This document shows, in pieces, positions 26,705 through 35,615 of a stretch of 64,000 nucleotides of DNA. Source of the DNA: Rhodospirillales bacterium (GTDB lineage: Bacteria > Pseudomonadota > Alphaproteobacteria > Rhodospirillales > Defluviicoccaceae); NCBI GenBank assembly GCA_016710335.1, contig JADJXQ010000001.1, positions 620,001 through 684,000 of the forward strand, in the 5' to 3' direction. The notes under the pieces were generated by a model that searched no databases, was not told the origin of the DNA, and worked only from the letters and a program-made list of their open reading frames with translations. A program made the translations under genes and the position numbers. How positions within the stretch are numbered: the first letter of the stretch is position 1; each line of letters begins with the position of its first letter.

Positions 26705-28102
26705 TCAAATCCTGCCGTCGCGGGTCCCGCCGCCGAGGCCACCGGTTTTCGATTGTGTATCTGTCCCCTTCCAGTCGTCCGCCGGCTTCCCGTCCGGCTC
26801 CTTCGGGCCGTCGCCAGTCGTCGAGTCGAGCTTCGGCGGCAGTCCCGGTTTGCTGGAGGCGTCGCCATCGCCACCAGAGCGCGGCGGCGTGACGGGGACA
26901 GGCTTCACCGGCTGCGGCATATTGATCGTTGGCTCCGCCTTTGGATGCAACGTGTCGCTCGACGGCGACGACGTAGCGGCGGTGCCGTACGGCTCCGTCG
27001 TATGGGGCTCGGGCGCGCTGACCGCAGCATCCTCGGGACTCAGACGGTACCCTGGACCGGTCGACGGTGCATTGTCCGGCAGTTCAGTCCCCGATGCCGC
27101 AGGGGATGCCGCCATGCTCTGCGCCCTCTTGCGCGCCCGTTCTGCAGTGTCCTTGATGCGCGCATCCACGTCTTTTAATGAACGCTCAGCCGCGGCGCCG
27201 GCATCCGACATCGCGCCACGCCGGGAGTCGACCTCCCTCCGAACGCGCTCACCCACGCGCCGAGAGCCGTCCCTCACGGAATAGGAACCGCGGCTGATTA
27301 CCTCGCGGCCCCGATCCGAACGGGCAAAAACCGTTCCGGCGACCAGGGCGCCGAGCCCAGCCAGCACCAGCCCCGCCATCATGGGGCGCTCGCGCACAAT
27401 ATCGCCGAGGCTGGAAGACGTGTCACGGGTCCGCGTCCCGGCCCGACGGGCAGCGTCCGAAGCCCAACGGTAGGCGTGACCCGATCGCTCGCGTAGTCGG
27501 CCGGCGATGTCCTCCGCCCGTTCCCGCGCCCCATCTCGCGCGCTGCTGAAATCGCTTCGCGATGACGCGGACCCACCTGGGACAATCAACCGTTCCGCAT
27601 GCTGGTTGACGCCGGCATATGGCCCCGCCCCCGGCGTCACCACGGCATCCGGATCCATCCCGGGGCGGCGGAAGCTCTCGTTTCGCCCCTCCATCGACCG
27701 CTCCTCCCCCGGCATGATGATGGATGTACGGTTTTCGGTACTGCGGCGGCTCGGATCCAGCCGGCCGTCCGGTTCGTCCCCGTAATCACCATGCGGACCC
27801 GCGCGCCCATAAGGCGCGTGCGCAGTGCCGACATACTCGCGATCCCGCCGCCTGGACATCATCAGCCAACCGAGCCCCACGGCCGCAAGCGTCGCCGCCA
27901 CCGGGTTGTCTTGGGCGCTGGCGCCCAGATTACGGGCGAACCGCACCGTCCCGGCCCGCGCCGGCACCAGGGCCTGCCCAACAAGATCCGCAAGCCGTTC
28001 GGGAGACAGGCGTTCCTCCAACTCGGCGAGGGTGGCGTCGATGTCGGCGCGCGTGTTCCTCGCCTCGTTCATGAGCTGCTCCGAGCTCCTGTGGTCGGTC
28101 AT
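26705..28102 (-). CDS. DUF3618 membrane protein with long disordered tail
   Basis: 465 residues. The N-terminus matches DUF3618: SSEQLMNEARNTRADIDATL, then LEERLSP, and a first hydrophobic segment (NPVAATLAAVGLGWLMMS). A second possible helix is MMAGLVLAGLGALVAG around the middle. Between and after them are charged, low-complexity stretches (RRDREYVG; alternating Ser/Pro/Glu; a Gly-Asp-rich tail). It resembles ElaB/YqjD-type tail-anchored proteins and nutrient-deprivation proteins of rhizobia. The start overlaps the holin-like gene by 4 bases (ATGA). Third gene of an operon led by an EcfG-type promoter, so a general stress role is inferred. Confidence 0.8.
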   Translation of the reverse strand: MTDHRSSEQLMNEARNTRADIDATLAELEERLSPERLADLVGQALVPARAGTVRFARNLGASAQDNPVAATLAAVGLGWLMMSRRRDREYVGTAHAPYGRAGPHGDYGDEPDGRLDPSRRSTENRTSIIMPGEERSMEGRNESFRRPGMDPDAVVTPGAGPYAGVNQHAERLIVPGGSASSRSDFSSARDGARERAEDIAGRLRERSGHAYRWASDAARRAGTRTRDTSSSLGDIVRERPMMAGLVLAGLGALVAGTVFARSDRGREVISRGSYSVRDGSRRVGERVRREVDSRRGAMSDAGAAAERSLKDVDARIKDTAERARKRAQSMAASPAASGTELPDNAPSTGPGYRLSPEDAAVSAPEPHTTEPYGTAATSSPSSDTLHPKAEPTINMPQPVKPVPVTPPRSGGDGDASSKPGLPPKLDSTTGDGPKEPDGKPADDWKGTDTQSKTGGLGGGTRDGRI

Positions 28103-28491
28103 CGAGTTCTCTCCATCACCATATCCTTGTCGTCCTGCAGGGCCGACACGGTCCGCGGCAGCGCGAGGTTACGAGCACGCAGCGCCTTCTGTCCCATGTA
28201 GACGAGCACGAATGCGATCAGCGCGAGTACGACCCCAACCACCAGCGCCGCCAGCGCCGGCGTCAATGCGGTATGTTCCGCCAGAGCCACAACGAGCGCC
28301 TGAACCAGCACAAGCAGGGCGACCAGAGCGACCAGCAGCCCGGCCGCGATCCCCGCGATCCCGCTTAATACTTCGCTCAGCTTCTCGGAACTCTCCACCT
28401 GTGCGAGCCGGATCTCCTGTCGCACCAGCCGGTTGACGCCTTCGATCAGATCGCCAAGCAATGCCCGAATCGGTTTCTCCTGAACTGCCAT
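28099..28491 (-). CDS. Phage holin superfamily III-like (YqjE-type) membrane protein
   Basis: 130 residues. A short amphipathic start (LGDLIEGVNRLVRQEIRLAQVE) precedes two membrane helices, the first rich in Leu/Val (GIAAGLLVALVALLVLVQALVVAL) and the second ALAALVVGVVLALIAFVLVYMG. This is the arrangement of the Holin-X/YqjE family found with DUF3618 and YqjD proteins, not a phage lysis gene. It is 14 bases downstream of the YqjD-like gene and overlaps the DUF3618 gene. Confidence 0.85.
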   Translation of the reverse strand: MAVQEKPIRALLGDLIEGVNRLVRQEIRLAQVESSEKLSEVLSGIAGIAAGLLVALVALLVLVQALVVALAEHTALTPALAALVVGVVLALIAFVLVYMGQKALRARNLALPRTVSALQDDKDMVMERTR

Positions 28492-28505
28492 GATTCTCTC
28501 CGTTC

Positions 28506-29036
28506 TCAGAAGTTCGCGCCGGAGGTGCCAGGCGTTCCGGGCGTGCCGATCGCGGCATCGTCACCGGCGGCGACCTGCACGTCCGACCGTGCATCGATCT
28601 GGCGTCTGCGACCTTGGTCAGGGTCAGGACGATCGGCCAGCATGCGCGTCGCGGCGAACCCGAGGAGGAAGGCGCCTCCGAAAAACAATCCCGGACGGTT
28701 GCGCGCGAAGTCTTCGATTGCGTGAACCGCGCGCCCGACATCTTGATTGTGAACGCGATCGCCCAGGTTGCTCACCTCTTCCGCAGCAATACGGACGCCC
28801 CGAGCGGTCCCGCTCCGGCCGCGCTCCTCGAGAGTGGCGCCGGCGCTGCCGAGCGCATCCGACACGTCCTGCAGATATCCGGCTACGGATTCGCGTCGCG
28901 CACCGGCGAACGATTCTGCCTGCTTGCGGGCCTCTCCAACGACCCGCTCTCCTTCGGCGCGCGCCCGTTCCTTCGCGTCGGCTGCCGCCCGCTTCGCGGA
29001 CGCCGTGGCGCGATCCATTGATGACGAGGTCTCCAT
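28506..29036 (-). CDS. YqjD/ElaB-like stress membrane protein
   Basis: 176 residues from ATG 29036, which has GGGAGGACATC upstream; the longer frame to 29132 is unlikely. An Ala/Arg/Glu-rich helical N-terminus (AKRAAADAKERARAEGERVV) is followed by an amphipathic region and one membrane helix NRPGLFFGGAFLLGFAATRM, the glycine-containing anchor seen in YqjD/ElaB/DUF883-like proteins. The tail repeats Gly-Thr-Pro. E. coli YqjD tethers ribosomes to the membrane in stationary phase; function here is inferred by resemblance. First gene of the operon with a perfect EcfG-type promoter 36 bases upstream. Confidence 0.8.
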   Translation of the reverse strand: METSSSMDRATASAKRAAADAKERARAEGERVVGEARKQAESFAGARRESVAGYLQDVSDALGSAGATLEERGRSGTARGVRIAAEEVSNLGDRVHNQDVGRAVHAIEDFARNRPGLFFGGAFLLGFAATRMLADRPDPDQGRRRQIDARSDVQVAAGDDAAIGTPGTPGTSGANF

Positions 29037-29071
29037 GATGATGTCCTCCCTCATGGCTCTACTGGCTGGTG

Positions 29072-29096
29072 AACGCGCCGCCTGTTCAGAAGTTCC
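29072..29096 (-). promoter_or_regulatory. EcfG-type promoter of the YqjD-like/holin-like/DUF3618 operon
   Basis: Minus-strand GGAAC (29096-29092), 16-base spacer, CGTT (29075-29072); a perfect match to the general stress sigma consensus, 36 bases from the start codon. Confidence 0.75.
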
Positions 29097-29110
29097 CGTC
29101 GCCGCCGCCT

Positions 29111-29135
29111 GGAACCTCTGGTCCGCGACCACATT
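29111..29135 (+). promoter_or_regulatory. Possible EcfG-type promoter of the M48 protease gene
   Basis: GGAAC at 29111-29115, 16-base spacer, CATT at 29132-29135, one mismatch to CGTT. It lies 65 bases before the protease start and is divergent from the site at 29072-29096. Confidence 0.45.
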
Positions 29136-29199
29136 TCTACATCATCCCGTTGTTTCGGCATGTTCGCCCATGTCGTCTTTGGCGAAACAGGAGCGCACG

Positions 29200-29964
29200 A
29201 TGACAAGACTTGGTTTCGCAGCGCCGATCATTGCCATCCTGGCGGTCGGCATGGGTGCGGGATGCGATACGGCGCCGGTCACCGGACGCAGTCAGCTCAT
29301 CATGCTATCGGACGACCAAGCACAACAGATGGGCGCCCAGGCCTATGATCAGATCCTTGCGAAAGCGCGTATCTCAAAGGACCCCCGGGCGCAGGCGCGG
29401 GTGGAACGCATCGGCCGTCGCATTGCGGCCGTCAGTCACCAGCCCGATCTGGATTGGGAGTACACGGCGATCGAGGACGAGACGCCGAACGCCTTCGCAC
29501 TGCCCGGCGGCAAGGTCGGCGTCAACACCGGCATGTTCGACATAGCCCAAAGCGATGATCAGCTTGCCGCGGTCATTGCCCATGAGGTCGCCCATGCGAC
29601 CGCACGCCACAGCGCCGAGAGGATCAGCCAGCAACTTCTGATCCAAGGCGGGCTTCAGGGCTTGGGAATCGCGACGGGCAGCGGCTCGGCGGTTCAGCTT
29701 GCCGCCGCAGCGGCGCAATTCGGCGTGATCCTGCCGTTCTCGCGAGGTCAGGAAGCGGAGGCGGATGCCATTGGCCTGATGTATATGGCAGAGGCCGGAT
29801 ATGATCCACGCGCAGCCATCGATCTTTGGAACAACATGAAGGAGGCTGGCGGCAAACGCCCGATGGAATTCCTCTCCACGCACCCGGCCCCGGAATCCCG
29901 CATCAAACGCCTCCAGGAGATGATGCCTGAGGCGCTCGCAGTTTATCGCAAACAAGGAGCTTGA
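29200..29964 (+). CDS. M48 family metalloprotease lipoprotein
   Basis: 254 residues from ATG 29200. A lipoprotein signal ends in GMGAGC. The peptidase has the zinc motif HEVAH (in AAVIAHEVAHATARH), the third zinc ligand in EAEADAIGLMYM and the Ser-Thr-His-Pro motif (LSTHPAPESRI), as in BepA/LoiP-like periplasmic M48B/C proteases that work on outer-membrane proteins. Located in a stress/envelope block, with a near-consensus EcfG site upstream. In-frame sequence upstream to 28768 is not conserved and is excluded. Confidence 0.93.
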   Translation: MTRLGFAAPIIAILAVGMGAGCDTAPVTGRSQLIMLSDDQAQQMGAQAYDQILAKARISKDPRAQARVERIGRRIAAVSHQPDLDWEYTAIEDETPNAFALPGGKVGVNTGMFDIAQSDDQLAAVIAHEVAHATARHSAERISQQLLIQGGLQGLGIATGSGSAVQLAAAAAQFGVILPFSRGQEAEADAIGLMYMAEAGYDPRAAIDLWNNMKEAGGKRPMEFLSTHPAPESRIKRLQEMMPEALAVYRKQGA

Positions 29965-29991
29965 AACCTTCACCCCGCTGACTTTCCGTTC

Positions 29992-30016
29992 GGAACTTTA
30001 GGTCGAAGGAGGCGTT
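29992..30016 (+). promoter_or_regulatory. EcfG-type promoter of the glycine-zipper lipoprotein gene
   Basis: GGAAC at 29992-29996, 16-base spacer, CGTT at 30013-30016, perfect consensus; 66 bases before the start codon. Confidence 0.75.
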
Positions 30017-30081
30017 ACCCGTTCCACGGGTGCACGCCAAGAGCGCGGCGCATCCCAAATGAAATCATTGCGGAGGCAGCC

Positions 30082-30324
30082 ATGTTGTCGCGACTGAGCT
30101 TTGTAATCGGCAGCGTCGGATTATTGGCCTTGTCGGCGTGTGGTGATACGGCGACGGAGCGCGGGCTTACCGGGGCTGGCATTGGCGCCGGAGCCGGCGC
30201 GGTTGGCGGTGCGTTGGTTGGCGCACCGGCGACGGGCGCTGTGCTTGGAGGCGTTGCCGGCGGCGCAACAGGTGCGATGACCGACAAGGACGATATCGAC
30301 ATCGGCGATCCGATTTGGAAGTAG
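30082..30324 (+). CDS. Glycine-zipper lipoprotein (OsmB-like)
   Basis: 80 residues. The signal peptide ends with the lipobox LSAC. The mature part is a glycine zipper (GAGIGAGAGAVGGALVGAP, then GAVLGGVAGGATGAM), the pattern of OsmB/YMGG-type osmotically or stress-induced outer-membrane lipoproteins. A GGAGG-like ribosome site precedes the ATG. The perfect EcfG-type site upstream fits stress induction. Confidence 0.88.
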   Translation: MLSRLSFVIGSVGLLALSACGDTATERGLTGAGIGAGAGAVGGALVGAPATGAVLGGVAGGATGAMTDKDDIDIGDPIWK

Positions 30325-30433
30325 CGCCCGCCGGGCAACCGTACGAACTCGCGTTAGCGGCGCGGGCGGTGGCTCAACCGCCGGCGCCGCGAAGCCAGCT
30401 GCAGTCCATATCCACTTTGAAGGGGAGTGCCGG

Positions 30434-30889
30434 ATGATAGAGCGGAAGGTTCTGACGGCCGCCGTCATGTTTGCCGTAGTAGGCATGGCGGCCGGATTCA
30501 CAACGGTCGCAAGCGCGGCGGGTGCCGCCGCAGGTGACGCAGTGTCGGGAGGCGCACCGACTAGTGTCGACGAGTATCTTGTGGCAGCCGACCAACGGGC
30601 CGGCGATGAGGCGGCCGCAGAGCGTGACAAATACGTCCAGGAGACCGGCCAAGAAGTCGAATCATGGGGACAAAAGGTCGAAGAGTACACGGCGACCGCC
30701 AAGGAGAAGGCATCCGCGGCCTCTGAGGACGCATCCGAGGCCCTCGGCGACGCTTGGCAGACGGTCGAAGAGAAGTGGCAGGATCTCCAGGATGCGTCCG
30801 CCGATGCCTGGGACGCCGCAAGAGAAAACTTCCAGGAAGCGTGGAGCGATTTCCAGCGTACCTGGGCCGAGGCCACCAAAGACTCATAG
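30434..30889 (+). CDS. Exported amphipathic-helix protein of unknown function
   Basis: 151 residues with GGGGAG before the ATG. A cleavable signal (MIERKVLTAAVMFAVVGMAA then VASAAG) is followed by about 120 residues of heptad-like, Ala/Glu/Asp/Trp-rich helix: YVQETGQEVESWGQKVEEYT, ASEALGDAWQTVEEKW, AWDAARENFQEAW. Six or more tryptophans recur at helix-repeat spacing, as in apolipoprotein- or LEA-like proteins. It has no recognised family. It is probably periplasmic; an envelope or membrane-surface protective role is only a guess from the neighbours (OsmB-like, MscS). Confidence 0.75.
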   Translation: MIERKVLTAAVMFAVVGMAAGFTTVASAAGAAAGDAVSGGAPTSVDEYLVAADQRAGDEAAAERDKYVQETGQEVESWGQKVEEYTATAKEKASAASEDASEALGDAWQTVEEKWQDLQDASADAWDAARENFQEAWSDFQRTWAEATKDS

Positions 30890-31152
30890 CGCCATCCTGA
30901 CAACCCGTCTTACCTAAGATCGCTCCTGCGATTGAGCTTCAAGTTCGGCGCCCGCGCGGCCTCTGCCGAGCGGGCGTTCGCCGCGCCCCCTTGAACATCG
31001 TATCTGCCCAGTCGCGGCAACTCCCACCGGCTTCTCTTGATCTGGGCCACAACCTGTAGTAGGGCACGGCCCTAGCCATGTTCGAGCTTGCAGAGCAGGC
31101 CTCGCCGAAAACGGCGATGGCATGCCGGTCGCGCAAGAGAAGGGGAGCGCCG

Positions 31153-33477
31153 ATGCCAGCGCACAAAATCTTGAAGGGGATCCGCAGCGTCGCGGCGGCG
31201 GTCCTTGCCCTTCTTCTCTCGCTTGCCACCGCCACGCTGACGCAGGCACAGGCGCCGTCTGCGCCGACAACGCCATCCGCGGCGAACACAGGAGCTGCGG
31301 AAAAGTCACCTGCCGATCTGTCGCCGGAGTCGATCGACGCGCTGAAAGCGCTGGTGCAGGCGCTCGACGATCCGGCAACACGGGACGCGCTGGTCGCGCA
31401 GATTGAAGCGCTGGTCGCCTCCCGAGAGCCTGCGAAAACGTCCGCTGACCGCGCCGATGGTGTCGGTGCGGCCCTGATCGCCGCATTGGCGTCGTTCAAG
31501 GACGAAGCCGCGGCGTTCGTTGCAATGCTGGTGGCCATCGCGGCCGAAGTCCCTGACTGGGTCGAAGACACGGCGGAACAGCTTTCCGATCCGGCCGTCG
31601 ACCTGCCGCCGTGGGCGGACTTGCTGACCGACGCGGCCATCGTGCTCCTGGCGGGGCTGGCCGCACAGTTCGTCGTGCGACTGACCGTCGCGGTTCCGCG
31701 CCGAAGGCTGGAACGCCGCGAGCGTCAAGCCTGGTCGAGCCGCCTTGCCGCATTGCTTGGGCGGACCCTGCTCGACCTGTTGCCGGTCGTTGCATTCGCT
31801 GCGGTTGCCTATGGAGTGCTGGCTTACATCCGGCCCGCGGCGTGGATCAGTACAGGGGTTCTCGCGTTCATCAACGCCTATTTGGCGTTTCGCGTCATCA
31901 CGTCGGTGTTCCGCGCCATGACATCGCCGGGGGCCGCGGCATTGCGCATTTTCCCCCTTTCCGATCGCGTGTCGGAACATCTGTTCGGATGGGCGCGGCG
32001 GTTCACGGCAATCCTCGTGTTTGGCTACTTCGCCATCGAGGCGGGGGCGCTCTTCGGCCTCGACGGCCAGAAGGTCGCAACGTTGCAAATCGTGCTCGGC
32101 TTCGTGCTGCTGGTCGCCAGTATCGTTTTTATCGTCGTAAGCCGACGGCCGGTCGCCCGGTGGATAGGCGCCGGTCCGGCGGGAGTGAGCAGGCCCGACG
32201 GCTTCGGGGCGGAAGTGCTTCGCCATGTTGCCGCGACCTGGCATCTGTTCGCCATCGCGTACGCCGTCGCCGTGTTCGTTATCTGGGTGTCGGATCCGGA
32301 GACGGCTTTCATCTTCGTCGGACGCGCCACTGCCGTTTCCGCGGTCATCCTCTGCGGAATGTATGCCCTGCTGCAGATGGCCCGTCCCGCGCGTCTAGGA
32401 CGGCTGGCCCGTGTGAACGTACTGGACGCCGATGGCACCCTGGTGCGGAGGCGCATAGCGCACTGGCTGCCGGCGCTGTCCTGGGGGCTGCGGGGTGGGA
32501 TCGTCGTGCTTGGGGCGGTTCTGCTGCTGACCCTATGGAGCAGCGGCGCGTCCGCCTGGTGGTTCGGCCCTGATGGCCTCGCCATCTTGGGCGCGCTTCT
32601 CGACATCGCCATCGTTGCCGTGGCCGCCGTAGCGGTATGGGAGCTGGCGATGTTCGCGATCGACCGCTACCTCACTCCGCGCGACGCGGACGGACAGACG
32701 ATCGAGCGCAGCGCCCGCGTCCGCACGCTGGTGCCGCTTTTGCAGACGGCCATTCTCATCGGGCTCAGCTTCGTCGCGGGCCTGATGGTGCTCGCCGCGC
32801 TGGGCGTCAGCATTGCCCCGCTCCTGGCCAGCGCCGGCGTGGTGGGACTGGCGGTCGGATTCGGCGCCCAGAAACTGGTGCAGGACGTCATAACCGGCGC
32901 CTTCATCCTGTTCGAGGACGCGGTCGCCGTCGGCGACGTCGTCGACATCTCGGGCACGGGCGGAGCGGTCGAGAAAATTTCCATCCGCACCATCCAGCTT
33001 CGCGATCTCAGCGGCAACCTGCACACCATCCCGTTCAGCGCCGTCGAGACCATCACCAACATGACCAAGGATTTCTCGTACTACGTCCTCGACATTGGCG
33101 TGGCCTACCGCGAGGACACCGACCAGGTCATGGAAGTGATCAAGGCGATCCTGGAGGACATGCGGGAGGATGCGACATACGGGCCAAAGATCCTGGAACC
33201 GCTGGACGTGCTCGGGGTCGACAAGCTCGCCGAATCGGCGGTCATCATCAAGGCGCGGATCAAGACCCGCCCGATCCAGCAGTGGAGCGTCGGGCGCGAA
33301 TTCAACCGCCGCATGAAACGGCGATTTGACGAACTCGGCATCGAAATCCCGTTCCCGCATCACACCGTCTACTTCGGCGTCGACAAGAACGGAGACGCCC
33401 CGCCGGCGCGCATCGAGCCGGTGGGCGCCGGCGCCTTGGGCCCGCTGCGCGGCGGCAGCAACGACGCGGCGGCCTGA
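31153..33477 (+). CDS. Large MscS-family mechanosensitive channel
   Basis: 774 residues from ATG 31153 (AGGGGAGC ribosome site; the frame to 31078 is not supported). A signal peptide is followed by a periplasmic domain of about 150 residues with an Ala/Pro-rich stretch, then about ten membrane helices, and the MscS core: pore helix ASAGVVGLAVGFGAQKLVQD followed by VITGAFILFEDAVAVGDVV and a C-terminal cytoplasmic vestibule (PFSAVETITNMTKDFSYYV, RRMKRRFDELGIEIPFPH). This is the YnaI/MscK-like large class that vents solutes on osmotic downshock. It ends 12 bases from the convergent opgH. Confidence 0.95.
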   Translation: MPAHKILKGIRSVAAAVLALLLSLATATLTQAQAPSAPTTPSAANTGAAEKSPADLSPESIDALKALVQALDDPATRDALVAQIEALVASREPAKTSADRADGVGAALIAALASFKDEAAAFVAMLVAIAAEVPDWVEDTAEQLSDPAVDLPPWADLLTDAAIVLLAGLAAQFVVRLTVAVPRRRLERRERQAWSSRLAALLGRTLLDLLPVVAFAAVAYGVLAYIRPAAWISTGVLAFINAYLAFRVITSVFRAMTSPGAAALRIFPLSDRVSEHLFGWARRFTAILVFGYFAIEAGALFGLDGQKVATLQIVLGFVLLVASIVFIVVSRRPVARWIGAGPAGVSRPDGFGAEVLRHVAATWHLFAIAYAVAVFVIWVSDPETAFIFVGRATAVSAVILCGMYALLQMARPARLGRLARVNVLDADGTLVRRRIAHWLPALSWGLRGGIVVLGAVLLLTLWSSGASAWWFGPDGLAILGALLDIAIVAVAAVAVWELAMFAIDRYLTPRDADGQTIERSARVRTLVPLLQTAILIGLSFVAGLMVLAALGVSIAPLLASAGVVGLAVGFGAQKLVQDVITGAFILFEDAVAVGDVVDISGTGGAVEKISIRTIQLRDLSGNLHTIPFSAVETITNMTKDFSYYVLDIGVAYREDTDQVMEVIKAILEDMREDATYGPKILEPLDVLGVDKLAESAVIIKARIKTRPIQQWSVGREFNRRMKRRFDELGIEIPFPHHTVYFGVDKNGDAPPARIEPVGAGALGPLRGGSNDAAA

Positions 33478-33489
33478 AGCGCCGCCGCG

Positions 33490-35514
33490 CTACCGCCGGG
33501 TCTCGGCGCCCAGGGCCCCCGGTGCGCCAGCATCCGGGCGCAGCGCTTTCCCCATCTTCGGATCGGGTCGATCGAGAGGCTGCGGCTCCATCGGAACGAA
33601 CTGCGACGGAGGCACCTCAAGCCCATCGAGCGCGTCGCCGGGCTGCGTATCGCCAAGCGGTTCGCGATCCATTGCGGTTTGCAGGTCCAAGAGTTCGGGA
33701 GGCGGCGCGGTTTCCTCCGGGGTCAGCAGCAGGCCCTGTCGTCGGAGCCAGTTGCCCACATCGGGACGACTGGAGATCACCGCGACCGGGATGGAAAGGA
33801 TCAGGCCGGCCAGCACCGGCATCACCCACCACACGTAGCTCGGCGCATTCCACAACAGAACGGCCATCCATGCGATGCCGATGACGAACAGGATCCCGAC
33901 CGAGGACACCGCTTCTCCCACGCTCAGCCCGCGCTCCGACCGGTTCTGCGGGTTCCACGCGACGCCGCGCCCGACCAGCAGCGACGCGACGAAATAGCTG
34001 TGCAGACCGCCCAGAACAGGCGCGATCAGCATGGAGAACACCGTCTCCACGGCGAGGCTGACGCTAGCGGAAAGCCCGCCGCCGTACATCGCCCGCGCCG
34101 CTTGGTCTCGGAGCACGAGCACCAACCCCATCACCTTCGGCAGGAACAGGAGAGCCATGGTCACCGCGAACAGCGACACCGTTTCGGTGAGCATGGAGAT
34201 CGGCCAGTTCGGATAGAGCTGATGCGTTCCGGTGAAGTAGCGGTGACCGGTAATCGCCTCCTCGACGACGTCCGCGGTGCTGAGCATCAGGAACCCGACC
34301 CACAGCGGAGACGACAGATAGGAGAAGGCGCCCTGCAGCAGATGCAGGCGGTTTAAAGGATGCAGGCGGTGCGCCCCGAGCAGCTTGAGGTGCTGGAGGT
34401 TGCCCTGGCACCAGCGCCGGTCGCGGGTGGCATAGTCGGTAATGTTCCCCGGCAATTCCTCGAAGCTGCGCTCGAGATCGGGAAGCAGATAGACGCGCCA
34501 GCCCGCGCGCCGCAGCAGCGCCGCCTCAACGTAATCGTGACTGTGAATCTCGCCGCCGAGGGGCGCCTTGCCCGGCAAGGTCGGCAGCCCGCAATGGTCG
34601 ATGAACGCCCGGGTGCGAATGATCGCGTTGTGGCCGTAATAGTTGCTCTCGCCCAGGTGCCAGAAGCTCATGCCGCTCGCCAGCATGGGCCCGACCAGGC
34701 GCGATGAAAACTGGAGGGCGCGGCCGAACAAGGTGACTTGGCGGACCGGCAGCGGCACCGTCTGGATCAGCCCCGCCTGAGGGTTGGCTTCCATCAGGCG
34801 AATCATCGCGACGATCGTTTCGCCCGCCATGATGCTGTCTGCGTCGAAGACGATCATGTGGTCGTAGCGCAAACCCCACTGCCGGCAGAAGTCGGCGATG
34901 TTGCCGGCCTTGCGGTAGGTGTTCTGTTCCCGCCGGCGATAGTAGACACGGTTGGCAGCGTTCTGGGTCGCGCAGAACGCCCGCCAGTAGCGTCGCTCCT
35001 CTGCCGCGACATCGTCCTTCGTGGTGTCGCTGAGGATGAAAAAGTCGCACGCGTCCAGCCCGCCCGCGGCCCGCAGGGAGTCATACGTCGCCTCGATCCC
35101 GGCGAACACGCGGTGCGGATCCTCGTTGTAGACCGGAATGACGATGGCCGTCCGGCTCGAGATCGGACCCTCGCTTGCCGACGCAAGGGCTTCGATCGGG
35201 CGGAGATTGACGGGGTCCAGCCGGGCGGCACGAATAATGAATCCGGCGACCGCCGCCCAGAAAGAAAATGCGATCCAGACGAAGTTCAGCACGAACAGGG
35301 CAAGGATCGCGAACTCGATGATCTCAAATCCGTTCGCGGACAGGATCTGCGCCAGCATCATCGCGGCGAGCACGATCGTGGCCAGAACCACGGAGAAGTA
35401 CGCGATCCGGCGGAGCAGGGCGGATCTGGGGCGCAGCGCCAGCGGCGCCTCTTCCAATGGAGGTTCGCCGGGAGCTATCCCCCCGCCCGTGTCTCTCCCG
35501 ACCACCAATGACAT
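33490..35514 (-). CDS. opgH: Periplasmic glucan glucosyltransferase OpgH (MdoH)
   Basis: Inner-membrane GT2 enzyme that polymerises UDP-glucose into osmoregulated periplasmic glucan. 674 residues from ATG 35514 (GGGAAGAGG ribosome site). Two N-terminal helices, then the cytoplasmic GT domain with IVIPVYNEDPHRVFAGIEA, nucleotide motif FDADSIM and the acceptor motif RDRRWCQGN, then five to six further helices. The C-terminus is Pro-rich. It lies downstream of opgG on the same strand (101-base gap), the reverse of no known rule, so both are likely cotranscribed. Adjacent to a large MscS channel, this is an osmotic adaptation cluster. Confidence 0.96.
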   Translation of the reverse strand: MSLVVGRDTGGGIAPGEPPLEEAPLALRPRSALLRRIAYFSVVLATIVLAAMMLAQILSANGFEIIEFAILALFVLNFVWIAFSFWAAVAGFIIRAARLDPVNLRPIEALASASEGPISSRTAIVIPVYNEDPHRVFAGIEATYDSLRAAGGLDACDFFILSDTTKDDVAAEERRYWRAFCATQNAANRVYYRRREQNTYRKAGNIADFCRQWGLRYDHMIVFDADSIMAGETIVAMIRLMEANPQAGLIQTVPLPVRQVTLFGRALQFSSRLVGPMLASGMSFWHLGESNYYGHNAIIRTRAFIDHCGLPTLPGKAPLGGEIHSHDYVEAALLRRAGWRVYLLPDLERSFEELPGNITDYATRDRRWCQGNLQHLKLLGAHRLHPLNRLHLLQGAFSYLSSPLWVGFLMLSTADVVEEAITGHRYFTGTHQLYPNWPISMLTETVSLFAVTMALLFLPKVMGLVLVLRDQAARAMYGGGLSASVSLAVETVFSMLIAPVLGGLHSYFVASLLVGRGVAWNPQNRSERGLSVGEAVSSVGILFVIGIAWMAVLLWNAPSYVWWVMPVLAGLILSIPVAVISSRPDVGNWLRRQGLLLTPEETAPPPELLDLQTAMDREPLGDTQPGDALDGLEVPPSQFVPMEPQPLDRPDPKMGKALRPDAGAPGALGAETRR

Positions 35515-35615
35515 CCTCTTCCCACGCCCGCCGAACTGCCGCAATTAACCAGCGATCCGTGCAAAAGTTCCGGCACCTCCAGCACAGCTGATCGCAATCG
35601 GCCGACAGCTTTACG

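Noticed and set aside
28099..28491. Phage lysis holin and hence a prophage
   Set aside because: No other phage gene is near; the YqjE/Holin-X type is a chromosomal stress protein found with DUF3618 and YqjD.
33466..33488. GCGGCGG/CCGCCGC hairpin as terminator between mscS and opgH
   Set aside because: It overlaps the mscS stop, has no T tract and is likely a by-product of GC-rich coding.
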